From NCBI RefSeq assembly GCF_012562605.1, contig NZ_CP046224.1, positions 328,691-392,690 of the forward strand: a stretch of 64,000 bases of DNA, in the 5' to 3' direction. The stretch is from Enterobacteriaceae endosymbiont of Plateumaris sericea (GTDB taxonomy: Bacteria; Pseudomonadota; Gammaproteobacteria; Enterobacterales; Enterobacteriaceae). The translations under genes and the position numbers were made by a program. Shown here piece by piece: positions 32,205 to 44,600 of the stretch. The stretch's first letter is position 1; every line of letters starts with the position of its first letter. The notes beneath the pieces were generated by a model. That model had not been told where the DNA came from and did not search any database. It saw only the letters and a list, made by a program, of their open reading frames with translations.

Positions 32205-35200
32205 TTATTCTTTATTTTCTAATTCAATATTTATTCCTAATGAACGTATTTCTTTAAGCAAAACATTAAATGATTCTGGCATTCCTGGTTCCATTTGGTG
32301 ATTTCCATCAACAATATTTTTATACATTTTTGTTCTACCATTTACATCATCAGATTTAATTGTTAACATTTCTTGTAAAGTATATGCTGCTCCATATGCT
32401 TCTAAAGCCCATACTTCCATTTCTCCAAATCTTTGCCCTCCAAATTGAGCTTTACCTCCTAATGGTTGTTGTGTAACTAAACTATATGATCCTGTAGATC
32501 TTGCATGCATCTTATCATCTACTAAATGATTTAATTTTAACATATACATATAGCCTACAGTTACAGGTCTTTCAAATTTTTCACCTATAAGACCATCATA
32601 TAATGTAATTTGTCCTGAAATTGGTAAACCAGAAAGTTTTAATAATTTTTTTATTTCACTTTCTTTAGCTCCATCAAAAACTGGAGTTGCAATTGGCATC
32701 CCTTGTTTTAAATTATTTGCTAAAGATAATATTTCTTTATCTGAAAAATTATTAAAATCTATATTTTGTCTAATATTATTACCTATATTATAAGCTTTTT
32801 GAATAAAACAACGTATTTCTTCAATATTTTTTTGTTGTTGTAATAATAAGTTAATTTTATTACCAATACCTTTTGCAGCCATACCTAAATGTGTTTCTAA
32901 AATTTGTCCTATATTCATTCTAGATGGAACACCTAAAGGATTTAATACAATATCAACAGGATAACCATTATCATCATACGGCATATCTTCTACAGGACAA
33001 ATTTTAGATATTACTCCTTTATTACCATGTCTTCCTGCCATTTTATCTCCTGGTTGTACTTGTCTTTTAACAGCTAAATTAACTTTAACTATTTTTAATA
33101 TACCAGGAGCTAAATCATCACCTTGAGTTATTTTCTTTTTTTGTATATTAAGTATTTTATTAAATTTTATTTTTAATTCATCATATTGTTTTATGAGATT
33201 ATTTAATTTATTTCCTTTTTCTTTATTTTGAGAAGAAAATAATTTAACCCAATGATTTAAAGAATATTTTAATATATCTTCTTTATGAATACCATTTTGT
33301 ATTAGAAATAAACGTATACGTGTAAAAATATTTACTTCAAATATTTTTTGTTCATCAAACAAATCTTTTTTAATTTGTTTTAATTCCATTTCCTCAATTT
33401 CTAAAGTTCTTTTATCTTTTTTTACTCCATCTCTTGTAAAAATTTTTACATCAATAACAGTACCTGAAACTCCATTAGGAACTCGTAATGATGTATCTTT
33501 TACATCAGAAGCTTTTTCTCCAAAGATAGCACGTAATAATTTTTCTTCTGGTGATAATTGTGTTTCTCCTTTAGGAGTAACTTTTCCAACTAAAATATCA
33601 CCACTTGTTACTTCAGCACCAATATATACAATACCTGATTCATCTAATTTAGATAAAGAAGATTCACTAACATTAGGAATATCTGAAGTAATTTCTTCAG
33701 ATCCTAATTTAGTATCACGAGATATACATGATAATTCTTGTATATGAATAGTTGTAAATCTATCTTCTTGTACAATTTTTTCTGAAAGTAATATAGAATC
33801 TTCAAAATTATAACCATTCCATGGCATAAAAGCTACTCTCATATTCTGGCCAAGTGCTAATTCACCCAAATCTGTAGAAGGCCCATCTGCTAATACATCT
33901 CCTTTTTCTACTAAATCATTTAACTTAATACATGGAATTTGATTAATACAAGTATTTTGATTAGATCTTGTATATTTAGTTAAATGATAAATATCAATAC
34001 CTTTTGTTTGTATATTTGTTTCATCATTATCATTAATTTTGATAATAATACGAGATGCATCTACATATTGTACAATTCCTGAATTTTTTGCAATAATAGT
34101 TACCCCTGAATCTACAGCTACTATTCTTTCCATTCCAGTACCAACTAAAGGTTTTTCTGATTTTAAAGTAGGTACAGCTTGTCTTTGCATATTAGCACCC
34201 ATTAATGCTCTATTTGCATCATCATGTTCTAAAAATGGAATTAAAGAAGCTCCTACAGAAACTATTTGTTGATTTGAAACATCCATATAATTAATTTGTT
34301 CTTTTTTAAATAAACTAGATTCACCTTTATTTCTACATGTAACTAAATCATTTAAAATTAATCCATTTGATGGATTAATTTTAGTATTAGCTTGAGCAAT
34401 AATAAAATTTCCTTCTTCTATAGAAGATAAATAGTGAATAATATTAGTAACATAAGCATTATTAACACAACGATAAGGTGTTTCTAAAAAACCATATTTA
34501 TTAGTTCTCGCATAAACTGATAATGAATTAATTAAACCTATATTAGGACCTTCTGGTGTTTCAATAGGACATACTCTACCATAATGAGTAGGATGAACAT
34601 CTCTAACTTCAAAACCTGCCCTTTCTCTAGTTAAACCTCCCGGTCCTAAAGCTGAAATACGTCTTTTATGTGTAATTTCTGATAATGGATTATTTTGATC
34701 CATAAATTGAGATAATTGGCTTGAACAAAAAAATTCTTTTATAGCAGCAGAAATAGGTTTAGCATTAATCATATCTTGAGGCATTACATTATTATTATCA
34801 CTTAATGATAATCGTTCTTTAACAGAACGTTCAACACGAATTAATCCTATACGAAATTGATTTTCTACCATTTCTCCAACAGATCTAATTCTTCTATTAC
34901 CTAAATGATCAATATCATCTATTTCTCCTCTACCATTACGTATATCTATTAATTTTTTAATTACATCAATAATATCTTGTTTATTTAAAATTCCAGAACC
35001 AATTATATTATTACGTAATAAAGAACGATTAAATTTCATTCTTCCTACAGAAGATAAATCATAACGTTCTATATTAAAAAATAATTTTTTAAATAATAAT
35101 TCTGCTGATTCTTTAGTAGGAGGTTCACCAGGTCTCATCATTCTATATATTTCTACTAAAGCTTCTAATTTATCAGCAGTAACATCTATTCTTAATGTCT

Positions 35201-36248
35201 CAGATATATATGGACCATTATCTAAATCATTAGTAAATATTGTATCAATTACGTCATATTCATGAGTTTCTAATATTTTATCAATACTATCTAATTCTAA
35301 ATAAGAATTAGCAGAAATTATAATTTCTCCTGTTTTACTATTTATATAATCTTTAGATACTACTTTTCCTATAAGATAATCTTTTGGTATGTTTATATAT
35401 TTAATTTTATTTTTTTTTAAATTATTTATATGTCTTAAAGTAATACGTTTTCCTTTTTCTATATAAATTATACCATTAACTATTATATCAAATAATGCTG
35501 TTTCTCCTCTTAATCTATCTGGTATTAATTTTATTGATAATTTTTCATTTTTGATAATATAGATGTTTTTTTCAAAAAAAATATCTAAAATTTTTTCAGT
35601 ATCATAACCTAAAGCTTTTAACATTATTGTAACTGGTAACTTTCTTCTTCTATCAATACGAAAAAAAATATTATCTTTTGGATCAAATTCAACATCTAAC
35701 CATGATCCTCTATATGGAATAATACGAGCATTATATAATATTTTCCCTGAAGTATGTGTTTTTCCTTTATCACTATCAAAAAATACTCCAGGACTACGGT
35801 GTAATTGAGATACTACTACTCTTTCAATACCATTAATTATAAAAGTACCATTTTTTGTCATTAATGGAATTTCTCCCATATATACTTCTTGTTCTTTTAT
35901 AATTTTTTTATTTATTTCTGATAATTCTTTATTATGAATAATTAATTGTAATATTACACGTAAAGGTGCAGAATAAGTCATACCTCTTATTTTACATTCT
36001 TTAACATTAAAAATAGCTTTACCCAAACGATAATTTATATAATGTAATTCACAATTACCACTATAACTTTTTATTGGAAAAATAGATTTAAAAGCAGCCT
36101 CTAATCCATATTTCCCCGTAAGATCTTGTTTTATAAATTTTTTAAATGAATCAAGTTGTATAGAAAGTAAATATGGAATACTTAAAACTTGAGATTGTTT
36201 ACCAAAATCTTTACGAATACGTTTTTTTTCAGTTTGAGAATAAACCAT
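32205..36248 (-). CDS. rpoB: RNA polymerase beta subunit
   Basis: 1347 residues (E. coli 1342). The rifampicin region [20 protein letters not shown] with [12 protein letters not shown] is identical to sensitive E. coli over the main cluster. The active-site segments [18 protein letters not shown] and the C-terminal [18 protein letters not shown] are intact. The insertion regions are retained in length but enriched in Lys, Asn and Ile. It is followed by rpoC. The spacer to rplL (176 bp) contains a small CACTAT/ATAGTG hairpin where E. coli has its attenuator and RNase III site. Confidence 0.99.
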   Translation of the reverse strand: MVYSQTEKKRIRKDFGKQSQVLSIPYLLSIQLDSFKKFIKQDLTGKYGLEAAFKSIFPIKSYSGNCELHYINYRLGKAIFNVKECKIRGMTYSAPLRVILQLIIHNKELSEINKKIIKEQEVYMGEIPLMTKNGTFIINGIERVVVSQLHRSPGVFFDSDKGKTHTSGKILYNARIIPYRGSWLDVEFDPKDNIFFRIDRRRKLPVTIMLKALGYDTEKILDIFFEKNIYIIKNEKLSIKLIPDRLRGETALFDIIVNGIIYIEKGKRITLRHINNLKKNKIKYINIPKDYLIGKVVSKDYINSKTGEIIISANSYLELDSIDKILETHEYDVIDTIFTNDLDNGPYISETLRIDVTADKLEALVEIYRMMRPGEPPTKESAELLFKKLFFNIERYDLSSVGRMKFNRSLLRNNIIGSGILNKQDIIDVIKKLIDIRNGRGEIDDIDHLGNRRIRSVGEMVENQFRIGLIRVERSVKERLSLSDNNNVMPQDMINAKPISAAIKEFFCSSQLSQFMDQNNPLSEITHKRRISALGPGGLTRERAGFEVRDVHPTHYGRVCPIETPEGPNIGLINSLSVYARTNKYGFLETPYRCVNNAYVTNIIHYLSSIEEGNFIIAQANTKINPSNGLILNDLVTCRNKGESSLFKKEQINYMDVSNQQIVSVGASLIPFLEHDDANRALMGANMQRQAVPTLKSEKPLVGTGMERIVAVDSGVTIIAKNSGIVQYVDASRIIIKINDNDETNIQTKGIDIYHLTKYTRSNQNTCINQIPCIKLNDLVEKGDVLADGPSTDLGELALGQNMRVAFMPWNGYNFEDSILLSEKIVQEDRFTTIHIQELSCISRDTKLGSEEITSDIPNVSESSLSKLDESGIVYIGAEVTSGDILVGKVTPKGETQLSPEEKLLRAIFGEKASDVKDTSLRVPNGVSGTVIDVKIFTRDGVKKDKRTLEIEEMELKQIKKDLFDEQKIFEVNIFTRIRLFLIQNGIHKEDILKYSLNHWVKLFSSQNKEKGNKLNNLIKQYDELKIKFNKILNIQKKKITQGDDLAPGILKIVKVNLAVKRQVQPGDKMAGRHGNKGVISKICPVEDMPYDDNGYPVDIVLNPLGVPSRMNIGQILETHLGMAAKGIGNKINLLLQQQKNIEEIRCFIQKAYNIGNNIRQNIDFNNFSDKEILSLANNLKQGMPIATPVFDGAKESEIKKLLKLSGLPISGQITLYDGLIGEKFERPVTVGYMYMLKLNHLVDDKMHARSTGSYSLVTQQPLGGKAQFGGQRFGEMEVWALEAYGAAYTLQEMLTIKSDDVNGRTKMYKNIVDGNHQMEPGMPESFNVLLKEIRSLGINIELENKE

Positions 36249-36424
36249 ATGGTTCCTCAGTTATCTGATAAATTGAGTAAATTTATTCACTATCTGTATA
36301 TTAATGAATAGTGTACATATTATTTTAAATTTAAATTTTATTTGAATAATATCTAATATATATTATAAAATGTTTTAAAAAAATTTAGTAATTTTATAAT
36401 TAATATTATTTATATGTTAAAAAA

Positions 36425-36796
36425 TTATTTTATTTCTATTTCAGCTCCAGATATTTTTAATATTTTTTCTAAAGCTAAAGCTTCTTCTTTATTAATAGCT
36501 TCTTTAAGTATAACAGGAGCTGATTCTACTAAATCTTTAGCTTCTTTTAATCCTAAGCTTATAGCATTTCTTACTGCTTTTATAACTGCTATTTTATTTT
36601 TACCTATATTTTTTAAATACACATTAAATTCAGTTTGCTCTTCTACTTCTTCTACAATTTTATCATTAGCTGTATTTGTCATAATAGTAGCTGATGATAC
36701 TCCAAATTTTTTTTCCATATCACTTATTAAATCCATTATATCCATAATAGACATAGTACTAACAGCTTCTATTATTTGTTTTTTAGTTATAGACAT
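36425..36796 (-). CDS. rplL: 50S ribosomal protein L7/L12
   Basis: 123 residues (E. coli 121). The N-terminal dimerisation region is followed by a short hinge (about 38-52), which has lost the Ala/Gly-rich composition of E. coli and reads [12 protein letters not shown], and by the C-terminal factor-binding domain ([26 protein letters not shown]). It forms the L10(L12) stalk with RplJ, encoded 53 nt upstream. Confidence 0.98.
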   Translation of the reverse strand: MSITKKQIIEAVSTMSIMDIMDLISDMEKKFGVSSATIMTNTANDKIVEEVEEQTEFNVYLKNIGKNKIAVIKAVRNAISLGLKEAKDLVESAPVILKEAINKEEALALEKILKISGAEIEIK

Positions 36797-36849
36797 AAAA
36801 AATTCCTAAAAGTTAAAAATAATGTATTATTTTTAATAAAAATTATTTT

Positions 36850-37350
36850 TTATAAATTAATTTTTTTTGTATTTTTAATAACTACTAATATTTTAATAAA
36901 TTTTCCTATAGCAGACTCTTTAATTATAGCTAACATAAGAGATAAAGCTTCTTTATAAGTAGGTAATTTAGCTAGTTTATCGATATCTTTAGCATCAATT
37001 AATTTACCATTAAAAGATGCAATTTTAATTTTAAAATTAGTATTAGTTTTAGAAAAGTTTTTAAATAAACGTGCTGCTGCACCAGGATGTTTAAGTGAAT
37101 ATCCAATTAATATTGGTCCATTTAATTGATTTTGTAAACATTCAAAATTACTATTTTTTATAATTAATTTTAATAATTTATTTCTAACTACTCCTATAAA
37201 AACATTATTTTCACGACTGTTTTTTCTTAATTGAGTAATATTGTTAACACTTACACCACAAGCATTAGCAATAACAACAGACAAAGCTTTTTGATTTATT
37301 TTACTTAATTTTGCAACAATCATTTTTTTTTCTTTAATATTTAATGGCAT
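36850..37350 (-). CDS. rplJ: 50S ribosomal protein L10
   Basis: 166 residues (E. coli 165). The N-terminus MPLNIKEKKMIVAKLS and the segments VVRNKLL and HPGAAARLFKNFSK are diagnostic. It anchors L7/L12 to the ribosome. In E. coli the L10-L12 complex represses its own mRNA through a leader upstream of rplJ; the 154-nt spacer here is too A/T-rich for me to identify that structure. Confidence 0.98.
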   Translation of the reverse strand: MPLNIKEKKMIVAKLSKINQKALSVVIANACGVSVNNITQLRKNSRENNVFIGVVRNKLLKLIIKNSNFECLQNQLNGPILIGYSLKHPGAAARLFKNFSKTNTNFKIKIASFNGKLIDAKDIDKLAKLPTYKEALSLMLAIIKESAIGKFIKILVVIKNTKKINL

Positions 37351-37504
37351 TATATTATTGCACTCCTGAGTTTTAATATAAAAGAATTAAATAATTAGAA
37401 TTGATATTTTAAATATAAAATAATTGTATTTAAATATGTATATGATATTTTTAATTAAAAACAATTATTTTAATATAAAAAAAACTATTCGTAAAGTAAA
37501 AAAA

Positions 37505-38200
37505 TTAAATATTTATTAAAGACGTTGTTATATTAATAGAAATTCCCATTGTCGATGAAATATATATTTTTTTAATAAAATTTCCTTTTATTTGTGATGG
37601 TTTATGTTTTTTTAAAATATTTATTATATACTCTATATTTTCTTTTATTTTATAATTATCAAAATTAATTTTACCTATATTAGTATGAATAATACCATTT
37701 TTATCATTACGTAAAGTAATTTGTCCTTTTTTAATTTTATTTATAGTTTCTTTTATATTTTCAGTAATGGTTCCTAGTTTAGGATTAGGCATTATCCCTC
37801 GTGGACCTAAAATTGGAGCTAATTTTCTAACTAAATTCATTGCTTCTGGAAGAGTTATTACTACATTAATTTTTTTTTCACCATTTTTAATTTTTATTGC
37901 TAAATCTTCCATACCAACTAAATCTGCACCTGCTTCTTTAGCTTCTATTGCTTTATCTCCGTGAGCAAATACAGCAATTTTTATACGTTTGCCTGTTCCA
38001 TGTGGTAAAATAATATTTTTTCTAATATTTTGTTCTGATTTTTTTGAATCAATACCTAATTGTATTGCAATATCAATACTTTCAATAAAATTAACTGTAC
38101 TAAATTTTTTTAACTCATTAATAGCTTCATCAATAGAAAATTTTTTATTTTGATTAATTTTACTATACATATTAGTCATACGTTTTGTTTGTTTAACCAT
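37505..38200 (-). CDS. rplA: 50S ribosomal protein L1
   Basis: 231 residues (E. coli 234). It carries the conserved LPHGTGK, DLVGMEDL, MPNPKLGTIT and the RNA-binding GQITLRNDKNGIIH. It is a component of the L1 stalk and autogenous regulator of rplKA in E. coli. Nine nt downstream of rplK, so translationally coupled. Confidence 0.98.
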   Translation of the reverse strand: MVKQTKRMTNMYSKINQNKKFSIDEAINELKKFSTVNFIESIDIAIQLGIDSKKSEQNIRKNIILPHGTGKRIKIAVFAHGDKAIEAKEAGADLVGMEDLAIKIKNGEKKINVVITLPEAMNLVRKLAPILGPRGIMPNPKLGTITENIKETINKIKKGQITLRNDKNGIIHTNIGKINFDNYKIKENIEYIINILKKHKPSQIKGNFIKKIYISSTMGISINITTSLINI

Positions 38201-38209
38201 TATTATACT

Positions 38210-38638
38210 TTAATCCTCTATTACTAAACCCATAGAAAGAGCTGTTCCTTCTATAGAAAGCATCATTGCTTCAATATTTACTCCTGTCATATCAACAGAT
38301 TTCAATTTTGCTATCTGACGAATTTGATCATGAGTTATTTTACCTATTTTTTCTATTTTTGGTTTACTAGAACCAGATTTAATTCCTATTGCTTTTTTTA
38401 TTAAAAATGATGCAGGAGGTGTTTTTGTAATAAATGAAAAAGAACGATCTAAATAAATAGTAATTATAACAGGAATAGGCATGCCTTTTTCTAAATTACT
38501 AGTTTGAATATTAAATTTTTTACAAAAATCCATTATATTAATTCCATGTTGACCTAATGCTGGTCCAATAGGAGGACTAGGATTAGCAATTCCTGCTGAA
38601 ACTTGTAATTTAACATAAGTTTTAATTTTTTTTGCCAT
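38210..38638 (-). CDS. rplK: 50S ribosomal protein L11
   Basis: 142 residues, as in E. coli. The N-terminal Pro-rich switch [20 protein letters not shown] and the C-terminal rRNA-binding segment are intact. It sits at the GTPase-associated centre and is needed for RelA sensing where RelA exists. Head of the rplKA pair, 57 nt after nusG. Confidence 0.98.
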   Translation of the reverse strand: MAKKIKTYVKLQVSAGIANPSPPIGPALGQHGINIMDFCKKFNIQTSNLEKGMPIPVIITIYLDRSFSFITKTPPASFLIKKAIGIKSGSSKPKIEKIGKITHDQIRQIAKLKSVDMTGVNIEAMMLSIEGTALSMGLVIED

Positions 38639-38695
38639 TATTATTCCTTGTAATTAATAATTTAATTAAAAAATAAAAAATTTTATATAAATTAA

Positions 38696-39241
38696 TTATC
38701 CTTTTTCTACTTGACTAAAATCTAAATCAACAGGTGTTGCTCTACCAAAAATTGATACTGATACTTTTAAACGACTTTTTTCATAATCAACTTCTTCAAC
38801 AACACCATTAAAATCAGAAAAAGGACCATCGTTTACACGAATCATTTCTCCAGCTTCAAATAATATTTTTGGTCTTGGTTTATCTCCAATTTGTTGAAGG
38901 CGACTTTTTATTATATCTATTTCTTTATTACTAATAGGTGATGGATTATCAGAAGTACCTCCTACAAAACCTAATACTCTAGGAACGCTACGAACTAAAT
39001 GCCAACTAATATCTTTCATAATCATATTAATTAAAATATATCCAGGAAAAAATTTACGTTCACTTTTATAACGTTGTCCACTACGAATTTCTACAACTTC
39101 TTCTGTAGGTATTAAAATATCTCCAAAAAGTTCATCCATATTATTAATATTAATATGTTCTTTAAGAGATTGTGCTACACGATTTTCAAATCCAGATCGA
39201 GCTTGAATTACATACCATCTTTTTTGTATAGATTTAGTCAT
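38696..39241 (-). CDS. nusG: Transcription elongation/antitermination factor NusG
   Basis: 181 residues, as in E. coli. The NGN domain ([12 protein letters not shown] at the start, [25 protein letters not shown]) is joined to a C-terminal KOW domain ([21 protein letters not shown]). It links RNA polymerase with the ribosome or Rho. Its start codon abuts the secE stop with no spacer, the same tight secE-nusG pair as in E. coli. Confidence 0.98.
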   Translation of the reverse strand: MTKSIQKRWYVIQARSGFENRVAQSLKEHININNMDELFGDILIPTEEVVEIRSGQRYKSERKFFPGYILINMIMKDISWHLVRSVPRVLGFVGGTSDNPSPISNKEIDIIKSRLQQIGDKPRPKILFEAGEMIRVNDGPFSDFNGVVEEVDYEKSRLKVSVSIFGRATPVDLDFSQVEKG

Positions 39242-39625
39242 TTATAATCTCATATTAGTTAAAAAAGATATTAAATAAATTAAAATGCTATCAAGTCCCC
39301 AAATAATTATTGATATAATTAAAGTAATTATTATAATAATTAAAGTTACTTGTAAAGTTTCTTTATAAGTTGGCCAAATTACTTTACGTGTTTCTATACG
39401 TGCTTCACGAATAAATAAAAATATTTTTTTTCCTGTGTTAGTAGACAATATAATAAAAACTATTAAAATTAATATAGGGCAAATAACTATTATTCTGATA
39501 GGAAATTCTATATTTTGATATAAATAATCATATATTATAATTGAAATAAATAAAAATATACTAATAGTCCATTTTATAATTTCTAAAATGTATTTACTCC
39601 TTTTAAATCCTAAATTATTAATCAT
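39242..39625 (-). CDS. secE: Preprotein translocase subunit SecE
   Basis: 127 residues, as long as E. coli SecE, with three membrane segments (about 15-33, 44-60 and 95-118) rather than the single one found in most bacteria. The conserved cytoplasmic amphipathic helix with EARIETRKVIWPTYKE precedes the last segment. It is an essential SecYEG subunit. It lies directly downstream of tuf, after a 164-bp spacer with a terminator-like hairpin. Confidence 0.96.
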   Translation of the reverse strand: MINNLGFKRSKYILEIIKWTISIFLFISIIIYDYLYQNIEFPIRIIVICPILILIVFIILSTNTGKKIFLFIREARIETRKVIWPTYKETLQVTLIIIIITLIISIIIWGLDSILIYLISFLTNMRL

Positions 39626-39730
39626 ATATAAACCAATAAGAAATAAACTTAGTTCAATAACATGTTATTTAAATAATATTTAATAAAAATATTCTTTATA
39701 ATTAGATTATTTATGTTATTTTAAATTATT

Positions 39731-39767
39731 AAAAAAAGAATCAAAGGGATTAATATTTTAATACCCT
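39731..39767 (-). terminator. Intrinsic terminator after tuf
   Basis: On the minus strand AGGGTATTAA pairs with TTAATCCCT (39767-39745, one bulged base), followed by TTTGATTC and a run of seven T. A GGG/CCC stem is unusual in this A/T background. It lies 22 nt past the tuf stop and separates tuf from secE, so secE-nusG probably has its own promoter or depends on read-through. Confidence 0.6.
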
Positions 39768-39789
39768 ATCATCTTCTTTTATTTTATTA

Positions 39790-40974
39790 TTATTTTAATA
39801 TTTTAGTAACAACTCCAGCACCAACAGTTCTTCCACCCTCACGAATAGCAAATCTTAAACCATCAGTCATAGCAATAGGATTTATTAAAGTTACGGTCAT
39901 TTTAATATTATCACCAGGCATTACCATTTCAATTTCTTCTGGTAATTCAATAGTTCCAGTAACATCAGTAGTTCTAAAATAAAATTGTGGACGATAACCT
40001 TTAAAAAATGCAGTATGCCTTCCACCTTCATCTTTAGATAAAACATATACTTCTGATTCAAATTGAGTATGAGGTTTTATGGATCCTGGTTTAGCTAAAA
40101 CCTGTCCTCTTTCAATCTCTTCTCTTTTAATACCTCGAAGTAAAATTCCTACATTTTCTCCAGCGCGACCTTCATCTAATAATTTACGAAACATTTCAAC
40201 TCCTGTACAAGTAGATTTTACAGTATTTCTAATACCAACAATTTCTACTTCTTCTCCTACTTTAATTATTCCTCTTTCAACTCTTCCTGTTACAACTGTT
40301 CCTCTTCCAGAAATAGAAAAAACATCTTCAATTGGTAATAAAAACGGCTGTTCAATAGCTCTTTTAGGTTCAGGTATATAATTATCTAAACAATTTGATA
40401 ATTCAATAATTTTTTTCTCCCAAATTATATCACCTTCTAATGCTTTAAGAGCAGAACCACGAATTATTGGAGTTTTTTCTCCTGGAAAATCATATTGAGT
40501 TAATAAATCACGTATTTCCATTTCTACTAATTCTAATAATTCCTCATCATCAACTAAGTCACATTTATTAAGAAAAACAACAATATAAGGAACTCCAACT
40601 TGTCTCGCTAATAAAATATGTTCTCTTGTTTGAGGCATTGGACCATCTGTAGCTGCAACTACTAATATAGCACCATCCATTTGTGCTGCTCCAGTAATCA
40701 TGTTTTTTACATAATCAGCATGTCCAGGACAATCTACATGTGCATAATGACGATATTTTGTATCATATTCTACATGAGAAGTATTAATAGTAATACCTCT
40801 TTCTTTTTCTTCTGGAGCATTATCTATTTGATCAAAAGCTTTAGCTGAACCACCATATTTTTTAGATAACACAGTTGTAATAGCTGCTGTCAAAGTTGTT
40901 TTACCATGATCAACATGTCCTATGGTACCTACATTAATATGTGGTTTAGAACGTTCAAATTTCTCTTTAGACAT
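39790..40974 (-). CDS. tuf: Elongation factor Tu
   Basis: 394 residues, as in E. coli. G1 GHVDHGKT, G3 DCPGH and G4 NKCD are present. It delivers aminoacyl-tRNA to the ribosome. This is the only tuf in the window. It has the fusA side of E. coli tufA upstream and the secE side of E. coli tufB downstream, so it joins what are two loci in E. coli. A terminator-like hairpin follows. Confidence 0.99.
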   Translation of the reverse strand: MSKEKFERSKPHINVGTIGHVDHGKTTLTAAITTVLSKKYGGSAKAFDQIDNAPEEKERGITINTSHVEYDTKYRHYAHVDCPGHADYVKNMITGAAQMDGAILVVAATDGPMPQTREHILLARQVGVPYIVVFLNKCDLVDDEELLELVEMEIRDLLTQYDFPGEKTPIIRGSALKALEGDIIWEKKIIELSNCLDNYIPEPKRAIEQPFLLPIEDVFSISGRGTVVTGRVERGIIKVGEEVEIVGIRNTVKSTCTGVEMFRKLLDEGRAGENVGILLRGIKREEIERGQVLAKPGSIKPHTQFESEVYVLSKDEGGRHTAFFKGYRPQFYFRTTDVTGTIELPEEIEMVMPGDNIKMTVTLINPIAMTDGLRFAIREGGRTVGAGVVTKILK

Positions 40975-41039
40975 AGAATAATTCCTTCTATATTATTTTC
41001 TTTTATAAAATAAAAAAAAATTATTTAATTATTGAACTA

Positions 41040-43157
41040 TTATTTACATCTAGAATCAATAATAATTTGTGAAATATTATTAGGTGCTTCAGTATATTTT
41101 AAAAATTCCATAGAATATGATGATCTTCCTTGAGTATAAGAACGTAAATCAGTAGCATAACCAAACATTTCAGATAATGGTACACAAGCACGTATTAATT
41201 TACCAGTTGGAATATTATCTATTCCTTCTATAATTCCTCTTCTACGATTTAAATCTCCTATTACATCTCCCATATATTCTTCAGGAGTTTCTACTTCTAC
41301 CTTCATAATAGGTTCTAATAATACTGGATTAGCTTGTTTAAATGCATTTTTAAATGCAATTGAAGCGGCTAATTTAAATGCTAATTCTGAAGAATCTACA
41401 TCATGATATGATCCATAATGTAATCTAACTGCAATATTTACAACTGGATAACCAGCCATTGGTCCTGATTTTAACTGTTCTTGAATACTTTTATCTATAG
41501 ACGAAATATATTCACTAGGTATTACACCACCTTTTATATCGTTAGTAAATAAGTATCCTATGTTATTTTTTTTATTAAGTTTAATTGGAGATATATCTAT
41601 AACAACATGACCATATTGTCCTCTTCCACCAGTTTGTTTTATATGTTTACCTTCTATATTTAATGCATCTTTTTTTATAGTTTCACGATAAGATACTTGA
41701 GGTTTACCAACATTAGCAGATACATTAAATTCTCTTTTCATCCTATCAACTATAATTTCTAAATGAAGTTCACCCATACCAGCAATTATAGTTTGGTTGC
41801 TTTCTTCATCAGTCCAAGTACGTAATGATGGATCTTCTTTTGTTAATCTATTTAATGCTAATCCCATTTTTTCTTGATCAACTTTAGTTTTAGGTTCTAT
41901 TGCAATAGAAATTACAGGATCTGGAAATTCCATTTTTTCAAGAATAATACTTTTTTCAGGAGAACATAATGTATCTCCTGTAGTAACATCTTTTAAACCA
42001 ATCGCAGCAGCAATATCTCCAGCATGAACTTTTTTAATTTCTTCACGTTTATTAGCATGCATTTGTACGATTCTTCCAATTCGTTCTTTTTGCATTTTAA
42101 TAGGATTAAAAATTAAATCACCACTACTTATTGTACCAGAATATACTCTAAAAAAAGTTAAGTTACCAACAAATGGATCGTTTGCTATTTTAAAAGCTAA
42201 TGCAGAAAAAGGTTCATTATCATTGGATTTACGAATAGATAATATTTTTTGTTTATTATCTATAATTCCTTCTATAGGGGGTATATCAGTTGGTGCTGGT
42301 AAAAATTCAATTACTGCATCTAACATAGCTTGTACTCCTTTATTTTTAAAAGCAGAGCCACAAGTTATTAAAGTAATTTCATTATTTAATACTCTTTTTC
42401 TTAAAGATAATTTTATTTCCTTTTCAGAAAGATCTATTCCATCTAAATATTTATCCATTAATTTTTCATCTGATTCTACAGCTGATTCAATTAATTTTTG
42501 ACGCCAAAAATTTGATTCTTTTATCATATTTCTGGGTATATTATTATAATTAAAAGTTGTACCTTGATCTTTATCATTCCAACTTATTGCCTTCATTTTA
42601 ATTAAATCTATAACACCAATAAATTTATCTTCAGATCCAATAGGTAATTGAATTGGAACAGTTTCTGTAAATAAATTTTTTTGAATCTGGTTAACAACTT
42701 TCAAAAAATTAGCTCCCATACGATCCATTTTATTTATAAATGCTATTCTTGGAACTTTATATTTATTTGCTTGTCTCCATACTGTTTCTGATTGTGGCTG
42801 AACACCTCCAACTGCACAATAAATCATTACTACTCCATCTAAAATTCTCATAGATCTTTCTACTTCAATTGTAAAATCAACATGTCCAGGTGTATCAATA
42901 ATATTAATTCTATGTGATTTATATTGGTTAGCCATTCCTGACCAAAAAGCTGTAGTAGCTGCTGATGTAATAGTAATCCCTCTTTCTTGTTCTTGTTCCA
43001 TCCAATCCATAGTTGCAGCACCATCATGTACTTCACCTATTTTATGATTAACTCCAGTATAAAAAAGAATCCTTTCAGTAGTAGTAGTTTTACCTGCATC
43101 AATATGTGCACTAATACCAATATTACGGTAACGTGTTATAGGAGTTATACGACTCAT
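41040..43157 (-). CDS. fusA: Elongation factor G
   Basis: 705 residues (E. coli 704). G1 AHIDAGKT, G3 DTPGHVDF and G4 NKMDRMGAN are intact. Domains II to V follow, including the RGQYGHV loop of domain IV and the C-terminal [14 protein letters not shown]. It drives translocation and ribosome recycling. It lies between rpsG and tuf as in the str operon; the spacer to rpsG is 178 bp of A/T sequence. Confidence 0.99.
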   Translation of the reverse strand: MSRITPITRYRNIGISAHIDAGKTTTTERILFYTGVNHKIGEVHDGAATMDWMEQEQERGITITSAATTAFWSGMANQYKSHRINIIDTPGHVDFTIEVERSMRILDGVVMIYCAVGGVQPQSETVWRQANKYKVPRIAFINKMDRMGANFLKVVNQIQKNLFTETVPIQLPIGSEDKFIGVIDLIKMKAISWNDKDQGTTFNYNNIPRNMIKESNFWRQKLIESAVESDEKLMDKYLDGIDLSEKEIKLSLRKRVLNNEITLITCGSAFKNKGVQAMLDAVIEFLPAPTDIPPIEGIIDNKQKILSIRKSNDNEPFSALAFKIANDPFVGNLTFFRVYSGTISSGDLIFNPIKMQKERIGRIVQMHANKREEIKKVHAGDIAAAIGLKDVTTGDTLCSPEKSIILEKMEFPDPVISIAIEPKTKVDQEKMGLALNRLTKEDPSLRTWTDEESNQTIIAGMGELHLEIIVDRMKREFNVSANVGKPQVSYRETIKKDALNIEGKHIKQTGGRGQYGHVVIDISPIKLNKKNNIGYLFTNDIKGGVIPSEYISSIDKSIQEQLKSGPMAGYPVVNIAVRLHYGSYHDVDSSELAFKLAASIAFKNAFKQANPVLLEPIMKVEVETPEEYMGDVIGDLNRRRGIIEGIDNIPTGKLIRACVPLSEMFGYATDLRSYTQGRSSYSMEFLKYTEAPNNISQIIIDSRCK

Positions 43158-43335
43158 TTGATTCCTCTATTATATATAAATACTGAAAAATTTAAATATA
43201 TTATTAAATTCATTAAGCAATAATGAATATTACATAATATTGATATATTTATTAGCTACAACATATTTTATTGATGAATTTATTAGTTTAATAATTTAAT
43301 ACCTATCTATGTATTAAGTAATATATTGAAATTTA

Positions 43336-43806
43336 TTACCAACGATAATGAGCGAAAGCTTTATTAGCTTCAGCCATACGATGTACTTCTTCTTTTTTTT
43401 TAATTGCATTACCTTTGTTTTCGATAGCATCAGAGATTTCATGAGCTAATCTTAATGACATTGATTTATCATTTCTTTTTCTTGCAGCATCTACTAACCA
43501 ACGCATTGCTAATGTATTTCTTCTAGAAGGTCTAACTTCTACTGGAACCTGATAAGTTGATCCTCCTACTCTACGAGATTTTACTTCTACCATAGGTTTG
43601 ACATTTTCTAATGCATTTAAAAAAATATCTAATTCATTTTTACCAGAATTTTTAGTTATTGATTTTAAAGCTGAATAAACAATAGATTCTGCTATAGATT
43701 TTTTTCCATTAATCATTAGTATATTAATAAATTTAGCAAGTAAATTTGAATCAAATTTAGGATCTGGTAATATTTTACGTTGACTAATTATACGTCTACG
43801 AGACAT
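43336..43806 (-). CDS. rpsG: 30S ribosomal protein S7
   Basis: 156 residues from the ATG at 43806 ([18 protein letters not shown]), matching E. coli [18 protein letters not shown]. An ATG at 43821 is in frame, but it overlaps the GGAG that serves the chosen start. It binds the 16S 3' major domain. The conserved [17 protein letters not shown] and the C-terminal [11 protein letters not shown] are present. 22 nt after rpsL. Confidence 0.98.
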   Translation of the reverse strand: MSRRRIISQRKILPDPKFDSNLLAKFINILMINGKKSIAESIVYSALKSITKNSGKNELDIFLNALENVKPMVEVKSRRVGGSTYQVPVEVRPSRRNTLAMRWLVDAARKRNDKSMSLRLAHEISDAIENKGNAIKKKEEVHRMAEANKAFAHYRW

Positions 43807-43828
43807 AATATAATACTCCATATTAATA

Positions 43829-44200
43829 TTATTTAGGTTTTTTTACACCATATTTAGATCGTCCTTTTTTTCTTTCTTTTACACCAGAACAATCCAATGC
43901 TCCTCTAATTGTATGATATCTAACACCTGGTAAATCTTTTACTCTACCTCCTCTAATTAATATTACAGAATGTTCTTGTAAATTATGTCCTTCTCCTGGT
44001 ATATAAGAAGTTACTTCAAATCCATTAGTTAAACGAACTCTACAAACTTTTCTTAATGCTGAATTTGGTTTTTTAGGTGTTGTTGTGTATACTTTAATAC
44101 AAACTCCTCTTTTTTGAGGACATGAATTTAAAGCAGGAACATTACTTTTAGTAATTTTACGTGTTCGTTGTTTTCGAACTAATTGGTTTACTGTTGCCAT
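43829..44200 (-). CDS. rpsL: 30S ribosomal protein S12
   Basis: 123 residues (E. coli 124). The decoding-site lysines that affect streptomycin response are wild type ([11 protein letters not shown] and [11 protein letters not shown]), as is the modified Asp position in the latter. It heads the rpsL-rpsG-fusA-tuf series and follows tusB. Confidence 0.99.
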   Translation of the reverse strand: MATVNQLVRKQRTRKITKSNVPALNSCPQKRGVCIKVYTTTPKKPNSALRKVCRVRLTNGFEVTSYIPGEGHNLQEHSVILIRGGRVKDLPGVRYHTIRGALDCSGVKERKKGRSKYGVKKPK

Positions 44201-44275
44201 TATTTTACTTCCTAAATAAAATTATTATAGTCTAAATAATTTTAAAATAAATTATATTTATATCAAAAATTATAA

Positions 44276-44575
44276 TTACCAAAATATTTGTTGTTTATTT
44301 TTTATTGATAAAGATACAAAATCTTTATATTCTATTTGTATTATTTTTTTAGATATTATATTCAATAATCCTCTTGATTCTATATCATTTTTTATACCAA
44401 AAACATGGAATGGAATTTTATTTTTAATTTTTATTATTTTTTTCATTGAAACACTATTTTTCAAACCAGCTAAAACACCATCTTGAATTAAAATCAAATC
44501 ATCATTTTTACTTAAATATTTTAAAAGTAAAGAAAAATTACAAGATGATGGTGAATTAAATAAGGTATATAACAT
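44276..44575 (-). CDS. tusB: Sulfur relay protein TusB
   Basis: 99 residues (E. coli 95). Family features: the start MLYTLFNSP, the segment LILIQDGVLAGL and the C-terminal IEYKDFVSLSIKNKQQIFW, close to the E. coli ending in YADFVALTVKHPAQMAW. Subunit of the TusBCD hexamer that passes persulfide sulfur through TusE to MnmA for 2-thiouridine 34 of tRNA-Lys, -Glu and -Gln. It follows tusD and tusC in the E. coli order. Confidence 0.93.
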   Translation of the reverse strand: MLYTLFNSPSSCNFSLLLKYLSKNDDLILIQDGVLAGLKNSVSMKKIIKIKNKIPFHVFGIKNDIESRGLLNIISKKIIQIEYKDFVSLSIKNKQQIFW

Positions 44576-44600
44576 ACATTAAATTTATATAAATTATAAT

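Noticed and set aside
36249-36424. rplL-rpoB attenuator/RNase III hairpin
   Set aside because: Only a 6-bp CACTAT/ATAGTG stem with a 14-nt loop is visible, too weak to list as a feature.
37351-37504. L10 autoregulatory leader upstream of rplJ
   Set aside because: The spacer is the right place, but I could not recognise the kink-turn or stem-loop pattern in the A/T-rich sequence.
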